Below are positions 50,270 through 57,256 of a DNA stretch of 64,000 nt, piece by piece. Numbering within the stretch: position 1 is the first letter of the stretch; every line of letters begins with the position of its first letter. This DNA comes from CALDCK01 sp050618055 (lineage in GTDB: Bacteria > Myxococcota_A > UBA9160 > SMWR01), in the NCBI GenBank assembly GCA_050618055.1, contig JBNLVK010000278.1, forward strand, positions 9,109 to 73,108, given 5' to 3'. Both the position numbers and the translations under genes were made by a program. The notes beneath the pieces were generated by a model that ran no database searches, was not told where the DNA came from, and was given only the letters and a program-made list of their open reading frames with translations.

Positions 50270-50989
50270 ATGTCTGCCCGAGAGCATCAGCGCTTCACGC
50301 ACAAGATCGACTGCGGACACTGTGGAAATGAGGTGCACATGGAGGTGGCCGCAACTCATTCCCAGGTCCGTGAGTACGGAGACGAAGAGTACCTCTCACA
50401 CTCTGCCGGCCCGGTGTACGAGACGCTGAAGTGCCCCGCCTGCTTCGGCGTGACGCTCTGGACGTACCACTACCATGATGCGTTCCCGGAGGAGATAGAG
50501 CGCACAGTGCTCTATCCCCAGCCTCGGACCGGCATCGCCGGCCTTCCCAGGTCGATCGACGCGGCGTACAAGGCGGCGATCCGGGCTCGGTCTGCGGACC
50601 CGAACGCATACGGCGTGCTACTCGGTCGCGTTGTCGAGCGCATCTGCGCCGATCGCGGCGCGAAGGGGAAGTCACTCGACTATCGCTTGAGGGACCTGGC
50701 CAAGCGCGGCGAAATCCCGGATCGCCTGGTCAGCGTCGCAAGGCGGCTGCGTCAGCTCCGGAATGTTGGTGCACACGCCGACCGTGGCGAGCTAACGAGC
50801 GCAGAGCTGCCCCTCATGGACGACCTGTGCCGGGCACTCCTCGAGTATGTGTACGGAGCACCCCTGCTCGTGAAGAAGGCGGAGAAGAGCCTGGAGCGGC
50901 TTCGATCTAGGCGGAAGAAGACCGCGACCAAGAAGAAGCCCGCGAAGAAGAAGGCCACTCGGAAGGTGAGCACTCGGAAGGCACCGTAG
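50270..50989 (+). CDS. DUF4145 protein with N-terminal zinc ribbon and basic tail
   Basis: 239 residues. The N-terminus has two CxxC pairs (Cys15/Cys18 and Cys55/Cys58), a zinc ribbon. The DUF4145 core follows (LPRSIDAAYKAAIRARSADPNAYGVLLGRVVERICADRGAKGKSLDYRLRDLAKRGEIPDRLVSVARRLRQLRNVGAHAD), an all-helical domain common in defence islands and often with nucleases. The last 40 residues are lysine-rich (KKTATKKKPAKKKATRK), like a histone H1 tail, probably nucleic-acid binding. Exact role unknown. It starts 11 bp after the XRE-ImmA gene. Confidence 0.82.
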   Translation: MSAREHQRFTHKIDCGHCGNEVHMEVAATHSQVREYGDEEYLSHSAGPVYETLKCPACFGVTLWTYHYHDAFPEEIERTVLYPQPRTGIAGLPRSIDAAYKAAIRARSADPNAYGVLLGRVVERICADRGAKGKSLDYRLRDLAKRGEIPDRLVSVARRLRQLRNVGAHADRGELTSAELPLMDDLCRALLEYVYGAPLLVKKAEKSLERLRSRRKKTATKKKPAKKKATRKVSTRKAP

Positions 50990-50998
50990 GGAGGTGAG

Positions 50999-51256
50999 AT
51001 GGGTACGATCGACAAGCTCTGGGTCAAGCTGACTTGCCCCGGTTGTGGGGTTTCGGAGACATCCTCGGCGCTGGACAAGGGATCGGGATGGGGCGGCTCA
51101 TCGTGGGGTAGCTTCGGCTCTTTCGAGTCGTTTCACGTCGCGGCGTCGGGTGGTGACAAGCGCGAGCCCGAGGTGACGTCTGCGACGTGCAAGGCGTGCA
51201 ACGCTAGCGCCAGTGTTGAGACACAGTACGGTTTCGGGAGGCCGAGGGGCTTCTAG
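50999..51256 (+). CDS. Small zinc-ribbon-like protein
   Basis: 85 residues preceded by GGGAGGTGAG. Two CxxC pairs (Cys13/Cys16, LTCPGCG; Cys64/Cys67, ATCKACN) flank a Gly/Ser-rich loop (GSGWGGSSWGSFGSFESF). It probably binds one zinc and, with its small size and context, may be an adaptor for the neighbouring genes. Unknown otherwise. Gaps are 9 bp before and 5 bp after. Confidence 0.65.
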   Translation: MGTIDKLWVKLTCPGCGVSETSSALDKGSGWGGSSWGSFGSFESFHVAASGGDKREPEVTSATCKACNASASVETQYGFGRPRGF

Positions 51257-51261
51257 GCCAT

Positions 51262-51891
51262 ATGAGAGAGTTCACGTTCAAGAAGGCCAGCTGGGAAGAC
51301 TTCATTCGGGAACATCCGATCTACGAGTTTCACCTGGATTACCAGAAGGTGAGCGCCGAGGAGACGCGCGGGTTCGAGAGGTGTGTAGATGCGGCAGCAG
51401 ACGAAGCACCCATCCAGGCGTACCTAGAGGCGCACCCGGGCCTTCTGGCTCTGCACCTGCGAGCTAGCGGGAGGTTCGTCCTGCCGCAGAAACGATTGGG
51501 GGCGGAGTTCATCCCCGACTTCGTCATCGGGGAACACCACTCGTTCGGCTACGACTGGCAGCTGGTGGAGCTTGAGAACCCGACCGTTCCTCTATTCACA
51601 AGGGCTGGCGACCCCCGTGCTGAGCTGACGCACGCGATCCGACAGATTCAGGACTGGCGCGCTTGGCTGCACCGCAATCAGAACTACGCGAGCCGCCCGC
51701 GCCGTGAGCAGGGACTGGGCCTCACCGACATCACCGCCGGCGTGCCTGGCCTCATCTTCATGGGCCGCCGCGAGTCGCTAGATGACAGCACGCGCGACCG
51801 GCGCCGGCAGATGGGAAGCGAGCTGAACATCAGGATTCACACCTACGACTACCTGCTGGAGTGGGCGCGGGGAGCCGTTCGGGCAAGCTAA
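51262..51891 (+). CDS. Shedu-like nuclease domain protein (DUF4263)
   Basis: 209 residues. The core reads GAEFIPDFVIGEHHSFGYDWQLVELENPTVPLFTRAGDPRAELTHAIRQIQDWRAWL. This is the DUF4263/Shedu pattern with Asp86, Glu103 and Gln128 as the probable PD-(D/E)XK-type set. The usual lysine two residues after the Glu is replaced by Glu105 (VELEN), so catalytic competence needs checking. The preceding AYLEAHPGLLALHL is also typical. Shedu proteins cut invading DNA. The helical TDITAGVPGLIFMGRRESL tail follows. Confidence 0.8.
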   Translation: MREFTFKKASWEDFIREHPIYEFHLDYQKVSAEETRGFERCVDAAADEAPIQAYLEAHPGLLALHLRASGRFVLPQKRLGAEFIPDFVIGEHHSFGYDWQLVELENPTVPLFTRAGDPRAELTHAIRQIQDWRAWLHRNQNYASRPRREQGLGLTDITAGVPGLIFMGRRESLDDSTRDRRRQMGSELNIRIHTYDYLLEWARGAVRAS

Positions 51892-51929
51892 GGGACTGCG
51901 ACGTACCGAGGGGAGTTGGGATACCAGAC

Positions 51930-52622
51930 ATGGGCAGCTTTTCGGACGAGTTCGTGCGCAATCTCCCCGCTGACGTCCACGAGGCGATCATCAAGGTCGA
52001 TGATCACTTCTGGAACGAGTCGGATCCGGACCATGAGTACGACGAGGTAATGGAGGCGTTCTACTTGGTGCGCGGACTGCTCGATCGCGCCGGGCATGAT
52101 TTCCCCAGCCCCGACCTAAGTCACACGCAGGAAGACACTCGCGCGGCTACGGCGTGGCTCAACGACGTGGCCAGGCGGTCGCACGGAATCGTCAACGGCA
52201 GGGCCAATGTCAAGCGGGAGCAACGGTTCGGTCAACTGCTCGGGACCGCGGCCATGGTCTATGAGTTCTCGGAATCCGACTTCGAGAGGATGCAGGATTG
52301 CCTCAACTCGCTGCGCAACATCATCTCGAAATCCGAGGAGATCGAGGAGCGCCACCGGCAGCGCCTCCTTCGCCGCCTTGAGGCGTTGCAGGCCGAGCTT
52401 CACAAGCGGATGTCGGACATCGACCGCATCTGGGGCTTCGTGATTGAGGCAAGCATCGTGATTCGACAGGTCGGTGAGAACTTGGCACCGGCCGCCAAGG
52501 TCGTGAAGGACATTATGGATATCGTCTGGCGCATCGTGGAGGTAGCCCAAGGGTTGCCTCCGGGAACGATGTCGCGGGGGCTGTCGCTTCCGGCCGGAGA
52601 ACCTCGCGAGGACGATGAGTAG
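51930..52622 (+). CDS. Island helical protein of unknown function
   Basis: 230 residues from the ATG at 51930; an upstream start at 51861 overlaps the previous gene. It is largely alpha-helical. After an acidic N-terminal part (FVRNLPADVHEAIIKVDDHFWNESDPDHEYDEVMEAFYLVRGLL) comes a long charged region (RMQDCLNSLRNIISKSEEIEERHRQRLLRRLEALQAELHKRMSDIDRIWGFVIEASIVIRQVGENLAPAAKVVKDIMDIVWRIVEVAQGL) with coiled-coil and amphipathic stretches but no clear membrane segment. I recognise no family. It is 44 bp upstream of the PD-(D/E)XK protein, which suggests a partner, for instance a regulator or effector. Confidence 0.6.
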   Translation: MGSFSDEFVRNLPADVHEAIIKVDDHFWNESDPDHEYDEVMEAFYLVRGLLDRAGHDFPSPDLSHTQEDTRAATAWLNDVARRSHGIVNGRANVKREQRFGQLLGTAAMVYEFSESDFERMQDCLNSLRNIISKSEEIEERHRQRLLRRLEALQAELHKRMSDIDRIWGFVIEASIVIRQVGENLAPAAKVVKDIMDIVWRIVEVAQGLPPGTMSRGLSLPAGEPREDDE

Positions 52623-52666
52623 CCGACTCGATACACCTCCCCGCTGCGCAACGAGGTCGCGCTAGC

Positions 52667-54100
52667 TTGGGTCGGATTCGGCACCCGCGGCCGTTCTCCC
52701 GCGAGTTTGGGGTGGCTCCCGAGGACCTTGCGGAGCAAGGCGTTCTCGACCCGCTACTAAACGTTGACACCAAGCTGTTCATTGACCCGATGCTGCTGGA
52801 GGGCAGCTCGGCTCCCGAAGTGGCTGCCAACTCGTACCGCCGCGTCCGGGAGCACTTCGAGTCGATACTGAAGCTGTTGAGCGCCTCGCGTCGGCACGGG
52901 GATGCCGCATGGCGAGAGGCGATTCGACGGCTGACCTTTCGCGAGATATCTGCAACGGCGCTCGGCTACGGTGCTGGCACGACGCATGGGAGTGGCTGGG
53001 GCCGAACGCTCGCCAGCAACGTAGCGGGCACCGCGAGCGAGATAGTTGAGCTGGGCGTTGAGGATCCGGAACTCTTCATCCTGTTGCCATTGATCGAGAA
53101 GGACATCGGTCCGGATCGCATCAGCGACATGGTGACGCGGATCATCCTCCCGGACCTCGCGGCTGCTACGCAACGCGTGTGTGCCGAGCTTGGCGTGGAT
53201 GTCGAGCGCTTTCAGATCTACGAAGAGCAGTACCGCCTCCCGAAGAATCCGACGGAAGATGGGCGGGTGCCGGTCATCCTGGTGCCACTGGACATTCTCC
53301 GCGAACTGCCCACGGCAAGCGACTGGTCTGAGGTTGCGGAGGCAGCTGCGAAGAGCGCTCAGCTTCGGAGGCGGGTGAACGAACTCATCGGAGATATCTG
53401 GGCGGCCAAGACCCGCCGGGAGAAGGACCAGCTCCGCGAGCGGGCCCTATCGAGCAGACAAGCCTTTGAGGCGCTTCTCGATTGCCTGCACGAGATTGAT
53501 CCACACTCCTACGATGCGCTTGGCGACCCGAGCGGGCATCTTGTCTGGCGCCGCGCGCTGAGCGTTGCCTGGGACTTCCCGGTTGCGATGGTCCCGCCCG
53601 CGGCACCCACGCCAGATGGGGTGTTGGCGGTCGTGCGTCAGATCGTCGCACAGTTCAAGCAGCTGATAGAGAACCAGGGGCTTGCGACTCTCCTATGGCA
53701 CAAGGGCAAGCGGCATCACGAGGTAGTCGCGCAGAAGATCTTTTTCGCGGTGGCCGAGTCCTACTGTGTGGCGAACAACCTCGAAATAACGCCAGAGGCT
53801 GGGACTGGTGTCGGCCCGGTTGACTTCAAGATTTCCGCTTCCCGCAACACGCGGGTCTTGGTCGAGGTGAAGCTGTCGAGCAACACGAAGCTCGTCTCAG
53901 GATACGAGAAGCAGCTAGGCGCCTACCGGGCTGCCCAGCAGACGATGAGAGCAATCTACTTGGTTGTGGATGTGGGTCGAATGGGCAAGAAGGACGAGAA
54001 GCTGCTCCAGGTGAAGAACGATCGAGCCGGGAGAGGGGAGCCGGTTTCGGAGATCGTGTTCGTAGATGGGAAGGTCAAGCCCTCCGCGAGTAAGCGGTAG
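52667..54100 (+). CDS. Uncharacterised protein with C-terminal PD-(D/E)XK nuclease signature
   Basis: 477 residues from a TTG at 52667. The first 340 residues match nothing I recognise (FSREFGVAPEDLAEQGVLDPLLNVDTKLFIDPMLLEG..., with a Gly-rich GAGTTHGSGWG at about 102-112). The C-terminus has a restriction-endonuclease pattern: Glu352 in KRHHEVVAQKIFF, Asp386 in GVGPVDFKIS, Glu400-x-Lys402 in LVEVKLS, and Gln416 in KQLGAYRA. All key residues are present. It is probably an effector nuclease of the island; target unknown. It is the last cargo gene before attR. Confidence 0.7.
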   Translation: MGRIRHPRPFSREFGVAPEDLAEQGVLDPLLNVDTKLFIDPMLLEGSSAPEVAANSYRRVREHFESILKLLSASRRHGDAAWREAIRRLTFREISATALGYGAGTTHGSGWGRTLASNVAGTASEIVELGVEDPELFILLPLIEKDIGPDRISDMVTRIILPDLAAATQRVCAELGVDVERFQIYEEQYRLPKNPTEDGRVPVILVPLDILRELPTASDWSEVAEAAAKSAQLRRRVNELIGDIWAAKTRREKDQLRERALSSRQAFEALLDCLHEIDPHSYDALGDPSGHLVWRRALSVAWDFPVAMVPPAAPTPDGVLAVVRQIVAQFKQLIENQGLATLLWHKGKRHHEVVAQKIFFAVAESYCVANNLEITPEAGTGVGPVDFKISASRNTRVLVEVKLSSNTKLVSGYEKQLGAYRAAQQTMRAIYLVVDVGRMGKKDEKLLQVKNDRAGRGEPVSEIVFVDGKVKPSASKR

Positions 54101-54118
54101 TCCGAGTGGCTCGCACGA

Positions 54119-54237
54119 TCGTCCGTCATCTGTTGGCGACTCGCGCATTGGGCCACGATGGGGCCAGCTTGAGGCCAAGGGGCTAGTCAGGCGTGCAACC
54201 ACGCGACATTGCTAGGATTCGTCAGAGGGGTCCTCGT
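54119..54237 (-). pseudogene. Possible remnant of a second integrase 3' end
   Basis: Between the last cargo gene and attR the minus strand reads GLETRTPLTNPSNVAWLHA across attR, an integrase-tail-like phrase. The block at 54153-54174 (GGGGCCAGCTTGAGGCC) resembles GGGGCCAGTTTGGGGCC in the resident integrase gene near 47554. This suggests a degraded earlier integrase end, but it is short and could be an arm-type recombination site. Confidence 0.35.
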
Positions 54238-54260
54238 TTCGAGTCCCTGACGGCCCACCA
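54238..54260. repeat. attR, 23-bp direct repeat
   Basis: Identical copy of the tRNA-Lys 3' end (47476-47498). It marks the right boundary of the island, 17 bp before the stop codon of the next chromosomal gene. Confidence 0.9.
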
Positions 54261-54277
54261 TGGATTCCGCTCGAGCC

Positions 54278-57256
54278 TCAGGGCCCGGCGGAGTCCGCGG
54301 CGCGGATCCGCGCATCGATCGCCTGCTTCGGGTACCGCTTGATGCGCACGATCGTCGCGCGGCGACCGTTCTCGTCCGCATTGGGGTTGCGCCAGCGCCA
54401 CACGACGTCCCCCTCCGGCGTGACCTCGAAGGCCTCACCGGCGTCCGAGTTCGCGATGAGCGTGTTGCCGTTCGGGAGTCGCTGGCTGGAGCCTTCGGAG
54501 GCGGAGTAGAAGCTCCTCGGCTGCGCTGCCCGGTACTGCCAGACGATCTCCCGGCTCTGCGGGTCGACCTCGACGACACGCGACCAGCCCCGCCCCAGCC
54601 CGTTGTCGAAGAGCAGCAGGTTGCCGTTCTCGAGGACGGTGGCGTCGTGGGGGCCCGCGATCTCTCCCTGGCCCCAGGACCAGACGACCCGGCGGGCTTC
54701 GAGATCGAAGATCGCGATCGTGTCCTGGTGTCGGAACGAGACGAGGGCGTTGCCGGTGGCGTAGATCGGGTTGCGCGCCGCGAGATGCGGGTGCCGCATG
54801 AGCTCGACCGAGTTCGCGTGCAGGAGATCGAGCGAGAGCTTCGTGGGCGCGACGTGCTGAAAGCGGAAGACGCCGGGATCTGCCTTCAGCATCTCGTAGA
54901 GCGAGTAGCTCGCCAGGACGTCGCCCTGCGCGTCGAGCAGGGCGATTCCGTTGTCGAGCAGGGGCAGCCGGGGGTGGAGCTCGGGCATCGTGCGGCCCTC
55001 GAGGGTCAGGGCCGCGATGCCTCCGTCCGGTGTCACCTCCACGTCGTGGTGGACGTCGATCCAGCGCCGCCAGATCAGCCGCCCGTCCCAGCCCAGCTTC
55101 GCGAGGTACAGGCGCTTCTTGCCGCGGACCCCCTGCACCAGCAGGTGCCCGGTCGGCGTGAGCTCGGCGTTCGACCAGGCGACGCTCTTCGGGTCGCTCC
55201 AGCTTCGCAGCACGCGCCCCTGCGCGTCGAAGAGCTCGCTCCTGCTGAGGCTTCGCGTGGTGACCAGGTTGTAGCCGGGGGCAGACCGTTGCGGGTCGTA
55301 GTCGCTGACCGGGCTCTCGGTCTCCAGCACGATCTCGTCCGCGAAGTCCAGATATCCCAGGGAGCGCAGTCGGTCGATCTCGGACTGCGAGACGTCGGCA
55401 GCCGGCTCGGCGGGCTCTCCAGGCCGGGCCTGGCTCGCAGCCAGCCGTCGAATCCGCGCCGCGAGCTGGCGTGAGCGCACGTGGTCGGGCGCGATCGCCA
55501 GGGCGCGCTCGATCGCGTCGCGCGCGGCGTCGACTTTGCCCCGGCGCAGCTGGCTGCGCGCGAGGGTGTGGTACGACTCCGCGTTCCCCGGTTCGAGCGC
55601 GACGGCGGCTTCGAGCGCCCGCACCGCCAGGGCGAACTTCTTCTCCTCGAACGCGATCAGGCCGAGGTGCTGCTGCATTCGCGCATCGCGCGGCCAGCGT
55701 TCGACCGCGTCCTGGAGCAGGGCCAAGCCGCGCTCGGCATCGCCGGCGCGCACATGGGCCACCGCCAGGTTGTCGATCAGTCGCGGCTCTCCGGCACCCC
55801 CGAGCCTGACGGCACGTTCGAACGCCACGAGCGCCTGCCGGGGACGCCCCTTGGCCAGGTAGACCTGGCCCAGGTTGAGCTGAAGCTGCCAGCTCTTCGG
55901 GTGATCGAGCGAGGCCGCGCGCCCGATCTGCTCCGCGTCGTCGAGGTTCCCGCGGCGCAGGTACTCGCTCATCAGCGCGACCTGCGCCCTGTGCGAGTGG
56001 GGCCGCGTGCGAAGGGTCTCCTCCCAGAGCGTGGCCTCGTCGCGCCAGACCTGGTTGCGCGCGAAGGCGAGGCCACCGTAGACCAGACACAAAGCTGCGA
56101 GGGCTGCAGGAAGGGCCCTGCGGGCCAGGGCCCGGGGGCGAATCGAGGGTGCCAGTCGCTGGCATCCGGACACGAGTGCCCACCCCGCGACCAGCGCGTA
56201 GCCGACGCTGGGCAGATACAGGTAGCGGTCCGCCCGCAGGTTCTGGATGGGCGCAATGCCCGAGGTGGGCAGCAGGCCGATCAGCAGCCACAGCAGTCCG
56301 AAGGCGGGCACGGGGCGCCGTCGCAGCATCGCGAGCGCCATGCCGAGCAGGGACGCCACGGCCACCAGGCCCAGGACCGACACCAGCCCCAGCTCCTCTT
56401 CGGCCTGCGTCGCGTAGTCGGCGCTCAGGTGGATCGGCAGCAGGAGCTGGCCCAGGTAGGCCAGGGTGATCTTCCCGGCGGTCGCGACCACGGCCAGGGG
56501 GGCCAGCGCATCGGCGCCCTGGGCGGTGCTCAGCACGTCCGGCAGCAACAGGGCATCCACCCAGAAGCGGGAGCCGAACGCGGCGAGCGTGAGGGGGAGG
56601 TAGACCCAGGCGCTGCGCCGCAGGAAGCTCCGGGGGTCTCCGCGGAAGAAGCAGGCGTCGTAGGCAGCCAGCAGCACCGGGAAGGTGGGCACGATCTCCT
56701 TGGCGTTGCTGCCGAAGACCAGTGCGAGGCAGGCCAGGGCGACCGGAACGAGGCGGCCGGACCGTCGAGCGGTCACCACGAGTGCCATGGCGACGCAGAT
56801 GGCCGTCGTCGCCACCAGGTCTTCGCGATAGTTGACCACCGCGACCGCCTCGCTGGAGATCGCGTGCACCGCGAACAACAGCCCCGCGGCTCGTGCGATG
56901 CGCTCGTCCTCCGAGAGCCGTCGGGCGAGCCACGCGACGGAGAGAGCGCAGGCCAGGTGCCAGAGAAGGTTCTGAAGGTGCCAGCCCCAGGGCTCGAGCC
57001 CGAAGATCGCGTAGTCGAGCATGTACAGGGCGATTGCTGCCGGGCGGTTGCCGTCCGGCAGCCCCGCCGGGAGATCGCCACCCCACAACCCGGTGAAGTT
57101 GGAGAGGTCCTTCAGGAAGGGGTTGTTCACCACGACCCAGAGGTCGTCGTAGACGAACCCACCCGCGAGCGTCACGCCGTGGACGACGAGCACCGCCGCC
57201 ACGACCAGGCAGGCCGTGATCCGCGAGGAACGAGGCGAAGTCGGCGCCGCCGTCAT
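54278..57256 (-). CDS. Fusion: membrane glycosyltransferase-like, TPR and arylsulfotransferase-like protein
   Basis: 992 residues from an ATG at 57256 overlapping the upstream stop (ATGA). Residues about 1-400 are polytopic, beginning TACLVVAAVLVVHGVTLAGGFVYDDLWVVVNNPFLKDLSNF with GNRPAAIALYMLDYAIFGLEPWGWHLQNLLWHLACAL, the TMTC-like start of GT-39 relatives. About 430-610 are TPRs (LQLNLGQVYLAKGRPRQALVAFERAVRLGG). About 660-992 are a beta-propeller of the arylsulfotransferase type (HHDVEVTPDGGIAALTLEG, QDTIAIFDLEARRVVWSWGQGEIAGPHDATVLENGNLLLFDNG). I know of no characterised protein with this order; a role in surface glycan or sulfate transfer is inferred. Confidence 0.78.
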   Translation of the reverse strand: MTAAPTSPRSSRITACLVVAAVLVVHGVTLAGGFVYDDLWVVVNNPFLKDLSNFTGLWGGDLPAGLPDGNRPAAIALYMLDYAIFGLEPWGWHLQNLLWHLACALSVAWLARRLSEDERIARAAGLLFAVHAISSEAVAVVNYREDLVATTAICVAMALVVTARRSGRLVPVALACLALVFGSNAKEIVPTFPVLLAAYDACFFRGDPRSFLRRSAWVYLPLTLAAFGSRFWVDALLLPDVLSTAQGADALAPLAVVATAGKITLAYLGQLLLPIHLSADYATQAEEELGLVSVLGLVAVASLLGMALAMLRRRPVPAFGLLWLLIGLLPTSGIAPIQNLRADRYLYLPSVGYALVAGWALVSGCQRLAPSIRPRALARRALPAALAALCLVYGGLAFARNQVWRDEATLWEETLRTRPHSHRAQVALMSEYLRRGNLDDAEQIGRAASLDHPKSWQLQLNLGQVYLAKGRPRQALVAFERAVRLGGAGEPRLIDNLAVAHVRAGDAERGLALLQDAVERWPRDARMQQHLGLIAFEEKKFALAVRALEAAVALEPGNAESYHTLARSQLRRGKVDAARDAIERALAIAPDHVRSRQLAARIRRLAASQARPGEPAEPAADVSQSEIDRLRSLGYLDFADEIVLETESPVSDYDPQRSAPGYNLVTTRSLSRSELFDAQGRVLRSWSDPKSVAWSNAELTPTGHLLVQGVRGKKRLYLAKLGWDGRLIWRRWIDVHHDVEVTPDGGIAALTLEGRTMPELHPRLPLLDNGIALLDAQGDVLASYSLYEMLKADPGVFRFQHVAPTKLSLDLLHANSVELMRHPHLAARNPIYATGNALVSFRHQDTIAIFDLEARRVVWSWGQGEIAGPHDATVLENGNLLLFDNGLGRGWSRVVEVDPQSREIVWQYRAAQPRSFYSASEGSSQRLPNGNTLIANSDAGEAFEVTPEGDVVWRWRNPNADENGRRATIVRIKRYPKQAIDARIRAADSAGP

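Larger units (their letters stand above)
47476..54260. mobile_element. Genomic island integrated in tRNA-Lys
   Basis: Bounded by a 23-bp direct repeat: attL 47476-47498 (the tRNA 3' end) and attR 54238-54260. About 6.8 kb. The integrase is at the tRNA end and seven cargo genes run away from it on the plus strand. Codon choice in 50270-54180 is visibly less GC-rich than in flanking genes. No conjugation, replication or phage structural genes are present, so it probably moves with a helper or only by integrase-mediated excision. Confidence 0.88.

Noticed and set aside
54187..54579. 130-codon minus-strand frame across attR
   Set aside because: It lies in another frame of the large fusion gene and reads through attR; only its last part resembles an integrase tail and is reported as a possible remnant.
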